Positions 18,276 through 26,875 of a stretch of DNA of 64,000 nucleotides are shown here, one piece after another; positions within the stretch are counted from its first letter, which is position 1; every line of letters begins with the position of its first letter. This DNA comes from Chryseobacterium arachidis (lineage in GTDB: Bacteria > Bacteroidota > Bacteroidia > Flavobacteriales > Weeksellaceae), in NCBI RefSeq assembly GCF_900129245.1, contig NZ_FQUT01000002.1, positions 434,001-498,000 on the forward strand. The letters run 5' to 3'. A program made the translations under genes and the position numbers. The notes beneath the pieces are model-generated. The model saw nothing but the letters and a program-made list of their open reading frames with translations. It was not told where the DNA came from and searched no databases.

Positions 18276-18582
18276 TCCAAATAAAGAGTAGCCCTAAAGA
18301 TGCTTTATTTACAATACTTTTTTATTCTTTAAGAATAGACGACGGTTATTTTTATTATATAACTTTTTAATTTTGATTTTATATATTTGTCTATAAATTA
18401 AAATAACGTCAAGCGTAAGCTATCGTTTTGGTACATAAAGCCGCGAACTTTAAAATGATAACCAAAAATGATAGACTTACGCCCATGCTTATACGGCGTG
18501 GGCTAAGTCTTTCTGGTTATCGGGTACTTCGCGGCACCTATGTACGGATTGATATTAGTTCCACGCTTTTTATTAAATAGGC
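18276..18582. other. Gene-free region dominated by a large inverted repeat
   Basis: No ORF is supported. After an AT-rich stretch (18276-18400) comes ACGTCAAGCGTAAGC and then the 115-nt hairpin-forming element described separately. GGATTGATATTAGTTCC follows before the next small gene. Confidence 0.6.
18431..18545. repeat. 115-nt imperfect inverted repeat (long hairpin)
   Basis: Nested arms pair across a 13-nt centre: GTACATA (18431) with TATGTAC (18539-18545); GCCGCGAA (18440-18447) with TTCGCGGC (18528-18535); GATAACCA (18457-18464) with TGGTTATC (18514-18521); GACTTACGCCCA (18474-18485) with TGGGCTAAGTC (18499-18509). GC content is above the surroundings. It has no T-run and no transposase. 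It could be a structured RNA, a recombination site or a non-autonomous element. Confidence 0.75.
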
Positions 18583-18810
18583 ATGATACAAATTTTGACC
18601 GTTACAACCCAGCAAGAAGAAGGAGGAGCATTATTTCTAAAAATAATTTTGTTCGTCTATTTCATTCCTTCAATGATAACTTTACTACGCCTTCCAGTTC
18701 TAAAGTTTAAATTTCTAGTCGTATTATTAATCAATGCATTCTTTGGTTGGACAGTGTATGGTTGGTGGCTGTCATTTATAAAAGCAGTATCTAGTAGAAA
18801 AGGATTTTAA
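18583..18810 (+). CDS. Small membrane protein, superinfection-immunity-like
   Basis: 75 aa with two hydrophobic segments. The pattern YFIPSMITLLR ... LLINAFFGWTVYGWW matches the short superinfection immunity family (FIP..IALLR, then N...GWT..GW). Members are found in phages such as T4 (Imm) and in many bacteria, where they are membrane proteins of uncertain role; the phage version blocks DNA entry. It sits next to the long inverted repeat, between the repair cassette and the defence operon, so a protective role is plausible but unproven. The start ATG lies shortly after the inverted repeat. Confidence 0.6.
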   Translation: MIQILTVTTQQEEGGALFLKIILFVYFIPSMITLLRLPVLKFKFLVVLLINAFFGWTVYGWWLSFIKAVSSRKGF

Positions 18811-18839
18811 TGTAAGAATATTAAGCAAGCAATTATAGA

Positions 18840-19007
18840 ATGATAAAGGTAGTTTTAAAAGTATCCGAAAGCGAAATTAATCATATATTACGCAAGCTCG
18901 CAAAACTGGGAATTAACAATATAAAAATTAAAAAGAAACGGGAAAAATTAAATCTTTTTCGTTATAAAAACACATTAAAAGATACCATTAATAAGTTGAA
19001 TGAATGA
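18840..19007 (+). CDS. Possible small basic protein (55 aa)
   Basis: An open frame from ATG at 18840 encodes MIKVVLKVSESEINHILRKL, followed by a lysine-rich amphipathic segment, and ends in TGA. It reads like a short charged helical protein. It falls between the superinfection-immunity-like gene and the end of the defence operon, which runs in the opposite direction. There is no family match that I know of, so it is offered with low confidence. Confidence 0.35.
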   Translation: MIKVVLKVSESEINHILRKLAKLGINNIKIKKKREKLNLFRYKNTLKDTINKLNE

Positions 19008-19059
19008 TAATTAAATTTTATATAAGATTAAAAAGTAAGCTTTGACATAAGAATTTATT

Positions 19060-20808
19060 TTAATAAAAAGTGGCTGCATAATTAGAAAAAAGCACATTTA
19101 GCCTCACAAACATTTCATCAAGACTATCATAAATTTGCCAACAAGTATTAGCGTAGTTATTAGAGATGGAATTAGGCTGTACTCCTAAATCTGTCAGCGC
19201 TTTATTAAGCCTTGCTTTGGAATCATTTGTTTTATGAGCATCTAACTGTCTAATGCTATTCATAGCTGACAGTTTTAATAATGGATTAAAATTTTTATTT
19301 TCTAAAACTCTCCCTACAATAATCTCCTTATTAGTCAAAGGATGTAAACCACTTTCGTCCGCAACTATAATATAAGCTATAATAAGTTCAAGCAACTTTA
19401 TGCTTCTCAGCTTCTCAGTATCTGAGGCAGGGAAACCTAACATATCTACAATTTTACGTAGAGGCTTTTCTTTCAAATTTTCTCCTAATATGATATATAA
19501 TTTTTTACATCGGGATATAAATTGTTCTTTAGAAAAGTATTTTAAATCTACATGTTGAGCAATAGCATTAAATTCAGAAAATCCCGACCATCCCGTATAT
19601 TCAACACGTTCTTCATCCAAACTAATTAAATCTTTTGCTAGATAGTTGAGTTCTAGCAATCCGTTAAATAGATTAGTTAATATTCGTCCAAACAAAAAGA
19701 ACTTCCTTGTCAAACGTTCTGCTTTTCCAGCAATGTTCTCGCCTTCAATAATTTCGGATGGATGAATCGAAAATTTATTCCAATAGTCAATTACTGTATA
19801 TCCATTACCTTCGTATAATTTTTTGATTTCAATTTTAATCGCATTTTTTCCAACACGATCACAATGTGTTACTGCCCATTGATTTCTATAGCTTACACTT
19901 CCAGACAAAGGATGAACTTCATAATCTTCGTCTGTTTCATATACTGCCAATACTTTATCAGAAACATATACATATTCAAACGGCATTTCATGTCTTGCCC
20001 GCCATTCTGTTACCAATCCGTCAATTCCTTTCCAATAGTGCCCTGCAACTGTTTCTTCTTTCTCGTTATTCCCACTATTTTCTAATAAAAGTTTGAAGCC
20101 ATTTATTTCTAAGCGAGCTGTATCCTTTTTGTTGTCAAATCTGCTAATCCTTATTTCTAATTGATTAAATTCTTCTATAAAGTGTTTTTTATTTTTAAGC
20201 AGTGTGGAGATTTCTTCGTCTATTGCGATATCTCTTTTTATGGTGAATATCTGTACAGCAACTTTCTTTCTATACGCTAAATAAGTCTCTAAATAATCTT
20301 TTTTAATTTTCACATAAGCATCGGAATAGGTTGGGAATTTATATTCAGAAAGAGGTTTAATTTTTACTACATCATATTCAGGCTCTTTTAAGTCATCCCA
20401 TAAAATTTCACTATCCAACAAACGTGGTGATAATTTAAAGGCACTTAAAAAGCCCTGATCAACCATGAATGTGCTATGATTACCAGAGCACCAAGAAACA
20501 ACTAAAGGTTCTGCTTTACTTAGTCCTGAAGATTTAGAAAGATATAATGAAAATGAAGGTTTATATTTATAGCCTTCTCTATAGTATGCTCCAGATAGAT
20601 TTACATAAGGATTAACATGTGATGATTTTATTTTATTAATTAGACTTGGCGAAACTAAAGCAGTATTGATATTAGTGGTTTCCTTCAATCCATTCTTATC
20701 AATTGTTTTAAGCTCTGCAACAGTAATATACTCTCCTGTTTGGGTGTCAAACAGATTTCCTATTAGTTTTGATATAATTTTATCCTTATCAAACATCAAT
20801 ATTTTCAA
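19060..20808 (-). CDS. Unknown protein, seventh gene of the putative defence operon
   Basis: 582 aa, soluble, no signal peptide, no domain I recognise. The middle has a charged helical section (about 170-240), then a strand-rich section with VAGHYWKGIDGLVTEW, MPFEYVYVSDKVLAVYE and AVTHCDRVGKNAIKIE. The last third is helical, ending with LNKALTDLGVQPNSISNN. It overlaps the preceding gene by 20 nt, so it is translated as part of the seven-gene minus-strand unit and probably works with the 538-aa protein. It could be a sensor, a structural partner or an effector; the sequence alone does not say. Confidence 0.7.
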   Translation of the reverse strand: MKILMFDKDKIISKLIGNLFDTQTGEYITVAELKTIDKNGLKETTNINTALVSPSLINKIKSSHVNPYVNLSGAYYREGYKYKPSFSLYLSKSSGLSKAEPLVVSWCSGNHSTFMVDQGFLSAFKLSPRLLDSEILWDDLKEPEYDVVKIKPLSEYKFPTYSDAYVKIKKDYLETYLAYRKKVAVQIFTIKRDIAIDEEISTLLKNKKHFIEEFNQLEIRISRFDNKKDTARLEINGFKLLLENSGNNEKEETVAGHYWKGIDGLVTEWRARHEMPFEYVYVSDKVLAVYETDEDYEVHPLSGSVSYRNQWAVTHCDRVGKNAIKIEIKKLYEGNGYTVIDYWNKFSIHPSEIIEGENIAGKAERLTRKFFLFGRILTNLFNGLLELNYLAKDLISLDEERVEYTGWSGFSEFNAIAQHVDLKYFSKEQFISRCKKLYIILGENLKEKPLRKIVDMLGFPASDTEKLRSIKLLELIIAYIIVADESGLHPLTNKEIIVGRVLENKNFNPLLKLSAMNSIRQLDAHKTNDSKARLNKALTDLGVQPNSISNNYANTCWQIYDSLDEMFVRLNVLFSNYAATFY

Positions 20809-22405
20809 TATTTAAATTAATTCTCTCTGAAAGCATAGAATGAGTAAATTCTCCATATATACCTTCGATAAAGCCCCATTTGAAAAGTGAATTATTGAGA
20901 TGCAGATGATTACGTCGAATTTCGTCTATGCATCCCCGAATAATTGTTTGATGTGAGATGTTTTCAAAAAAGCTTTCCCATAAGTCTAGAGTTGGTAGAA
21001 AATCATACAGATATCTGCATTGGTCAAAAACAAATACATTAGAGTACATCCAAGTATTTTTTGCCTTGTATTTTATTCCCATAGTTTTTTCTGTATGTGC
21101 AATATAAGGATGTCCATAGATACCTAATAACAATTCAATTAATAAATTTTTCATTGGTATGTCACATGTCAAATTCATATTTCTATCAAAGAAATCAAGT
21201 CTAGTAATTATTTCCTTTAGACCTTCTCCACAAATATTATGAATAAAGGTTTTAAAACCAGAATCTACTTCTTCAAAACGTTTTAATAAGCTACCTATAT
21301 ACAAAGCATCCTCTATTGTCATCTTTTTTCGATTACTATTGATAAACTGACGTAAAGTATGATCCTTGGATAAATTATTATTTATTAACCTAACCCAATT
21401 TAACAGTGGATAATCATCAATCGAAAGTATGTAATGCGGTATTTCTTTTAATATCTCATCAGAATTATTTGCATTTATATTATCCGATTTTATAATTTTC
21501 AACTCTTTTTGGAGCAACTGTTCATTAAGTAGATGATTGCTTTGAACAGATCCTAAAGAAGATAATTGCCACATTGGAATTATTTCTGATGCTATTGTTG
21601 GTATAAAATGTGTTAAAAAAGTATCATAATAAGAGTCTAAATGTTGATTTATAAAACTACTATATAATGGAAATGAAGATGATTTTTCTAATGGACTCAT
21701 TCCGAATTCATCATCTACTGATGGAACCTCATAAAATTCCTTTGTTGCAAACCAGGTAGCCAATATATCACCCCAATTATAATTATCACCGGGTTCTGCA
21801 AAATTTGTAATAAACGTAGATAAGCCCGTTAGTCTTTTATTTACAAAAAGTTGCTTAATTATTTCAAGTGGTGACTGTTGTGTCGAAAGAATTGGAGTAC
21901 AAGCATCAAAATACACTATGTCAAATTCGTGATTTGTTAATTCAAAAAATTCAGCCAACGATCCACGGTGTAATTTGATGTGAATTTTATTTTCAATTAA
22001 TGATTTTAATGCTTCTTTATATATTTTCTTATCTGATTCGATAGCCCAGATATTTTCAAGGATAATTCCATTATTACATAAAATTTCTATATCGTTAGAT
22101 GGCTCTGGTCCAGAAAGATACAATACTTTCAATTCACTAGCCAATTTAGATTTACATTTTTCTTTATAAAATTTTAACCAATTATTTCTTTCACTTGAAA
22201 AAAGCCAATTGTATTGATTGATATATTCAAAATTTTTGTTTCCAAGAAATTTGAAGAACATTTTATTAAAATGGTCTGTTATTTTAATAAAATGTTCTTG
22301 AGAAACTAGAAAACTACTGTGCCGTTCGTCTGTTAGTGATTGAATAGCATGCTTAACCAGCTTTTCACGAGCCTCATTTTTTAGATTCTGTTTATAAGTC
22401 TGCAT
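20789..22405 (-). CDS. Protein with methyltransferase-like Rossmann domain, sixth gene of the defence operon
   Basis: 538 aa. Residues about 90-200 look like a SAM-methyltransferase/Rossmann fold: KVLYLSGPEPSNDIEIL, an acidic end of strand two (IWAIESD), then HRGSLAEF and FDIVYFDACTP in the place of motif IV. No DPPY or SPPY catalytic motif is seen, so it may bind a nucleotide or SAM without methylating DNA. The C-terminal half is helical and unrecognised. It starts 42 nt after the HNH gene, the only real gap in the operon, and overlaps the 582-aa gene. Genes six and seven may form a separable module. Confidence 0.65.
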   Translation of the reverse strand: MQTYKQNLKNEAREKLVKHAIQSLTDERHSSFLVSQEHFIKITDHFNKMFFKFLGNKNFEYINQYNWLFSSERNNWLKFYKEKCKSKLASELKVLYLSGPEPSNDIEILCNNGIILENIWAIESDKKIYKEALKSLIENKIHIKLHRGSLAEFFELTNHEFDIVYFDACTPILSTQQSPLEIIKQLFVNKRLTGLSTFITNFAEPGDNYNWGDILATWFATKEFYEVPSVDDEFGMSPLEKSSSFPLYSSFINQHLDSYYDTFLTHFIPTIASEIIPMWQLSSLGSVQSNHLLNEQLLQKELKIIKSDNINANNSDEILKEIPHYILSIDDYPLLNWVRLINNNLSKDHTLRQFINSNRKKMTIEDALYIGSLLKRFEEVDSGFKTFIHNICGEGLKEIITRLDFFDRNMNLTCDIPMKNLLIELLLGIYGHPYIAHTEKTMGIKYKAKNTWMYSNVFVFDQCRYLYDFLPTLDLWESFFENISHQTIIRGCIDEIRRNHLHLNNSLFKWGFIEGIYGEFTHSMLSERINLNIENIDV

Positions 22406-22447
22406 GATTGAATTTTGTATGAAATCCTATCTAACTAATTATACGGG

Positions 22448-23404
22448 TTAAATAAATTTTGCCTCGTCAAAATATTTGTCAATTATATACCTTGCTAGAG
22501 CTGCATATTCTTGGTCAGGATCTTTATATTTTTTCAAAATTTGCATTTCTTCTCTCATAATGCCTTCGAACCAAGTACGTTTTTCTTCATCTCCCTCAAT
22601 ATTATCATTAAAATTCTTAATCGCATTTTCAACTCTTTTGATTTGAGCTTTTATTTGGATTATTTTCTCAGATCTGGCTATTACCAAATTTAATCGATGC
22701 AATGCATAAACTCTAATTGACTCTCCTGCCTTTTGTTGCTCAAGATCACTAAGCCCATCGTTTACTATAATTGCTCCGTTGTCATCATATTTAAAATATC
22801 GACTCACATTCGTATCCAGACAAGGGTTAAGCAATAATCTTTCAGTTTCTTCAAGGTTAAAAGCTTGGAGGTATTGTGCTCGATTGGCAAAGTATAAAGA
22901 ACCATGACTGTGATTTAATCGATGTGTCTCACTAACAAGTGGAAATTGATCAAGCTTACCAAGTACACTTTCTTCAATATCTCCATCATTATTAATTTCA
23001 TGAGTATTGGTTTGGTTACAAAATGGACAAGCGAATAATAAGTTTTCCCATTCTGCTGCTAACCAATAATAACCAGGTTTTGAAGGTTTAGCTTCTTGTA
23101 TTTCCCCTTTTGGTCTAAAGTGTTCAATATCGCCATTATATATTGTTATAATCTTACTTTCGCAATATGCGCACTTACCTTGAAACATTTCCAAAAGTGT
23201 TTTGCGCACGCATTTATCCTTGTAAACTGAATAGCCTTCTTTGATCCTCGCTCCACGCGCTCCCGTTTTCTTATAAGTTGTTTGATGATTAGTTACATCA
23301 CTAAAATATAGAATGGCATCTTTTGTTTCTATCACTCCATCACTTTCCGGATCGACATCAGTTTTAAGAATATCTGGACAATCACGCCTTTGTATATTAA
23401 TCAT
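22448..23404 (-). CDS. HNH endonuclease (PtuB-like), fifth gene of the defence operon
   Basis: 318 aa. Zinc and catalytic residues of an HNH nuclease are complete: GKCAYCES (C78, C81), GDIEHFRPKG (E94, H95), WENLLFACPFCNQ (C126, C129). The spacing matches the HNH family found next to ATPases in Septu (PtuB) and retron systems. The C-terminal part is helical (about 215-318). It overlaps the upstream HNH-AAA gene by 8 nt, so the two are translationally coupled. A DNA nuclease acting under control of the neighbouring ATPase is the simplest reading. Confidence 0.8.
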   Translation of the reverse strand: MINIQRRDCPDILKTDVDPESDGVIETKDAILYFSDVTNHQTTYKKTGARGARIKEGYSVYKDKCVRKTLLEMFQGKCAYCESKIITIYNGDIEHFRPKGEIQEAKPSKPGYYWLAAEWENLLFACPFCNQTNTHEINNDGDIEESVLGKLDQFPLVSETHRLNHSHGSLYFANRAQYLQAFNLEETERLLLNPCLDTNVSRYFKYDDNGAIIVNDGLSDLEQQKAGESIRVYALHRLNLVIARSEKIIQIKAQIKRVENAIKNFNDNIEGDEEKRTWFEGIMREEMQILKKYKDPDQEYAALARYIIDKYFDEAKFI

Positions 23405-25514
23405 ATGCTTCTAAGTTTAGAGTTTTCCAAACTTCTTTAACCCTGCGAATTGTTTCTGCCTTTAACTCTTCTCTGTTTAAAGGATTTTTATCATAAGCAA
23501 TCTTTTCGGCTAATAGTTTATCGATAACATGATACAGCAACTCTTCTCTAAGCGACGATCCTAATTGTTGCTTGTTTCTAAGCTCATCTTTTAGCGTGTT
23601 TATCTCCCTACGCTCTTCAGGTGTTACATTTTCATTTTTTGCTAACAATTCGTAATACCGATTGAATTTTGCTTCTATCTCGGGATCGACAAGACTGCTT
23701 AATCCAAAAAATTCAGATGCTAAGATTTGATCTACCCTTAAGGAAGCAGGGTCGGGTAATTCTGTATTAGAAATAACTTGATTGTCTATATTTCTAAGCA
23801 ACAATATTTCTTTCCTCTCTGCTCCTCTTAAACAGAGTGGGTGGTGTGTGGAAATAATAAAGTTGATATTAGGAAACACTTCTCTCAGCTGTCTAACAAT
23901 CCTCATTTGCCACCTTGGGTGTAACTGATTGCCTAATTCATCAATTAACACAATTCCTGACATTACTTTCATATCTGATTGTGCATCAGAAAGTTTCATC
24001 ATTATATCAATAGCTAGAGTAATGGTACTTTTATAACCATCACTTAATTCTGCAAACAATGTTTCAGAATTACCAAGAACGATTTCTCCATTCTTTATGG
24101 AAAGATTAGTGTCTGATTTATCGTGTGGTAATAATTGCTTTATAGAAATAGCTATACGATCAAAAAAATCAACATCATTTCTATGTATTGACCTCAACCA
24201 TTTAGTTACATCATTTAATGCTTTAGTTGGCTTGAATAGATTTTGATAGCTTATTTTTGAAGTATCTTTTGGTGAACTACTTTCAATCTCATCAACTGAA
24301 AGTCGCAATGAACCATAACCAATTAGGTAGGAATTAAAACTACCTGATTGCTCTACCGTACCAGTTTTACGTACCAGTTTAGTGTAGATAATATTTTCGT
24401 TGTTTCTTTCTTTGATTGTAATTTCAGCAGTTCGTTTACCTTTCTTAATCAATGATGGAATTAATGGTTCAATGAGCTTTCTGTCTAATTTTAAACCAAC
24501 TGCAATCGCTTGAAGAATTGAACTTTTTCCTACTCCATTTTCTCCAAGTAAAAACAACCAAGATTTTTTGTTTAACTCGTCTTCTTTAAAATCAATTTTT
24601 AAATCATCAATGGATTTAAAGTTTTTGATATGAATGTACTCTATTGGGAAGTAGTCACTTTTTATAAGATCTTTCCATAATCCTTCTCTTTTAGCTGTTT
24701 TTTCTTTTTCTCTAAACCAATTATCGTCTGTTTGAAAATCCTCTAAACCGATTATTTGACCTAAAAAAGGCGTAGTATCTAATTCATTTAGTAGTACCCA
24801 TCTTTTGTAAGAAAGAAATTCTATACTTGGATCTTCAAGCTCATAAATATTTGCAAGATATTTTTTGATTGCATGATTTTTGAGTTGTTCTCCATTAATC
24901 AAAGACTCCACTACATCAATAATTTCGCTTCTGGCTTTTCTTCTTCCCTCTATTAAATTTGTTCTATTTAGTCTTAATAATTCGATAGTTTGATTACCTT
25001 CATCTGTTAAAGCATCAATATTACCGGAATCACTGTATAAATAGTTTAAATGATTACCAGGTTCATCTAAATACGGATTTAGAAGCATTCGATGTTCTTT
25101 TTCATAATCATCATTTTCATTCAATGCTCGTCTCCCTTTTATTGGAAAATAATTTCCTTTATACTGATTGCATTCCTTACAACAATAAATCAAATTATCC
25201 CATTCAAAGGTTAACCACCAATATAAATCCTGATGAAATTCGTTTTTATCTCTTACTCCATTATTGGGCCTATATCTATCAACAGTTCCTAATTCTGGGT
25301 AATCTATTTTAATCTCGCAATAACCACACTTTCCGTAAAACACTTCATGTAAATATCCTTTAAGCTCTTTATCTATTTCTGCATTAAAAGGCCAGTCGTA
25401 ACGTTTTTGGCTTCTGTTTTTAGATACAAAAAACTCTTCCATTTTTTCAACAGCTAAATCAACCGTTTCCGAATATAGAAATTCGGGTGCTTTTTGTTTT
25501 TCTATCTTAATCAT
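23397..25514 (-). CDS. HNH-like domain fused to an AAA/ABC-type ATPase, fourth gene of the defence operon
   Basis: 705 aa. Residues about 55-130 are HNH-like (GKCGYCEIKI, TVDRYRP, YCCKECNQYKG), but the catalytic His of the usual EHFRP motif reads as Arg (DRYRP). The C-terminal part is a PtuA/OLD-like ATPase: FKSIDDLKIDF, Walker A GENGVGKS (324-331), LSDGYKSTI, Walker B GIVLIDELGNQLHP and IISTHHPLCL. The architecture is Septu-like with both parts in one chain. It overlaps the NurA-like gene by 4 nt (start/stop) and the following HNH gene by 8 nt. A plausible role is an ATP-driven sensor that positions the intact nuclease next door. Confidence 0.8.
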   Translation of the reverse strand: MIKIEKQKAPEFLYSETVDLAVEKMEEFFVSKNRSQKRYDWPFNAEIDKELKGYLHEVFYGKCGYCEIKIDYPELGTVDRYRPNNGVRDKNEFHQDLYWWLTFEWDNLIYCCKECNQYKGNYFPIKGRRALNENDDYEKEHRMLLNPYLDEPGNHLNYLYSDSGNIDALTDEGNQTIELLRLNRTNLIEGRRKARSEIIDVVESLINGEQLKNHAIKKYLANIYELEDPSIEFLSYKRWVLLNELDTTPFLGQIIGLEDFQTDDNWFREKEKTAKREGLWKDLIKSDYFPIEYIHIKNFKSIDDLKIDFKEDELNKKSWLFLLGENGVGKSSILQAIAVGLKLDRKLIEPLIPSLIKKGKRTAEITIKERNNENIIYTKLVRKTGTVEQSGSFNSYLIGYGSLRLSVDEIESSSPKDTSKISYQNLFKPTKALNDVTKWLRSIHRNDVDFFDRIAISIKQLLPHDKSDTNLSIKNGEIVLGNSETLFAELSDGYKSTITLAIDIMMKLSDAQSDMKVMSGIVLIDELGNQLHPRWQMRIVRQLREVFPNINFIISTHHPLCLRGAERKEILLLRNIDNQVISNTELPDPASLRVDQILASEFFGLSSLVDPEIEAKFNRYYELLAKNENVTPEERREINTLKDELRNKQQLGSSLREELLYHVIDKLLAEKIAYDKNPLNREELKAETIRRVKEVWKTLNLEAYD

Positions 25515-26869
25515 CTTCCCATATTTTTTTTAGCAAACCGTTCCAATATATTTGAACTTGGATGGTTTGTTAGTGATATAAGTTTATTGGCAACGGCAAC
25601 CGGAATTAGTGCATTTTCGTATATATCACACCTGAGCTTATCTACATTCATAAGTACTTCTTCAATATTTTTTAAATCGGTAATCTCGGGCTGATTGTAG
25701 TATGTTATGTGATTTTCTACGGGCAATGTCAGAACATACACTCTTTCATCAAAAGATTTATAAATAAACTTCCCGCTGTAATACGATGTACTGCCGTATT
25801 GCTGTTCTTTGTGATTGCCCACTTGTATGTAAGTATAGATATGTTCATTGTTTAGTAGAAAAACTTGACCAGGATTCAGTTTGTCTTTAATTTGTCTCGC
25901 ATGATCTACAAACGCACCAGAAGTTTCAACTCCAATCAAATTAATCTTATTGTTTTTGTTAAGATAAGTCAGCAAGGCCTGCATTGGTTTATGCATATTA
26001 GCTGTTTCTCCCCCAAAACTTAATGGTCCATCTTTTACAAACAAAAACCGATTTACTAACCCGTCCTGAATTTCCAGTAGGCTTTTGATAGTATGGATAA
26101 TAAAGAAACTTTCCGTAACACTTTCTAAATAAGTTATAATACCTGATGCATCAGCATTTTCAAACTTATCAACTTTCTCAAATAGCCTGAATACATCGGT
26201 AATCAATATTTCTTTATTGCATTTATCGTGTGTACACCTCCATGAGTAATTTTTAAAGTCTATTTTGTCTTTCTCTAAAACAATGTTATTAGTTCCACAA
26301 TGAGGACACTGAGAAAGTTTGTAGTTGTTTTTGGTTGAAGTGGGATTATATTGCTCAAATATAAACCAATACAATGTTGCTAGGATTGATGTTTTACCAG
26401 AATGTGTTTTTTTGAAAAATTCGTGAATAGCTTCTCTGACGGTTGTCCGAAAATCAATATCTTTTTTTAGTGCAACATTCTTAGTTGGTAAAACAAATTT
26501 TTCTCTTTTTATTTCCTTCAATTTCTTTATGTCAGATGGGGATACAAAAGGCTTCATTTCCATTTCATCTAAATCGGCACTTTTAATAAGCAATGAGCCA
26601 AATTGAAAAAAAGTAATTAATGAAGAAGGAAAGGTTTTTTTTACTGGAATAGTTGTGCTTTCTCCATCAACAGCTACAATAAATTCAATAGTATTTTCCT
26701 CTGGATAAATAATATCATGCTTAAGAGCATCATTCAATTCAACATCCTCTGCTTCAACAGGAATTTCACAGTTATTTAAATATTGTTTTACTTCCTCATC
26801 GTTAATAATGTAACTATGAGAAATTCGGCTACCTCGTTCGAAACTATTATTTGTGTACTCGTTTGACAT
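25511..26869 (-). CDS. NurA-like nuclease with zinc ribbon, third gene of the defence operon
   Basis: 452 aa. NurA-like features: an early acidic motif FIVAVDGES (D68), an Arg-containing helix, later LIGVETSGAFVDHARQI and a C-terminal ALIPVAVANKLISLTNH resembling the end of NurA proteins. A four-cysteine zinc ribbon is inserted at about 188-217 (CPHCG ... CTHDKC). NurA nucleases work with HerA ATPases to resect or translocate DNA, and a HerA-like gene ends 6 nt upstream, which strongly supports the call. The zinc ribbon is not part of canonical NurA and suggests an added DNA-binding role. Confidence 0.7.
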   Translation of the reverse strand: MSNEYTNNSFERGSRISHSYIINDEEVKQYLNNCEIPVEAEDVELNDALKHDIIYPEENTIEFIVAVDGESTTIPVKKTFPSSLITFFQFGSLLIKSADLDEMEMKPFVSPSDIKKLKEIKREKFVLPTKNVALKKDIDFRTTVREAIHEFFKKTHSGKTSILATLYWFIFEQYNPTSTKNNYKLSQCPHCGTNNIVLEKDKIDFKNYSWRCTHDKCNKEILITDVFRLFEKVDKFENADASGIITYLESVTESFFIIHTIKSLLEIQDGLVNRFLFVKDGPLSFGGETANMHKPMQALLTYLNKNNKINLIGVETSGAFVDHARQIKDKLNPGQVFLLNNEHIYTYIQVGNHKEQQYGSTSYYSGKFIYKSFDERVYVLTLPVENHITYYNQPEITDLKNIEEVLMNVDKLRCDIYENALIPVAVANKLISLTNHPSSNILERFAKKNMGR

Positions 26870-26875
26870 ACTTCT

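Noticed and set aside
18408-18426. ACGTCAAGCGTAAGC resembling the WYL-type repeat
   Set aside because: Only the left half matches; the right arm TTGTCG and the -7 box at fixed distance are missing.
18431-18545. Integron attC site or intrinsic terminator
   Set aside because: No RYYYAAC/GTTRRRY ends are present and no T-run follows either arm; no integrase of integron type is nearby.
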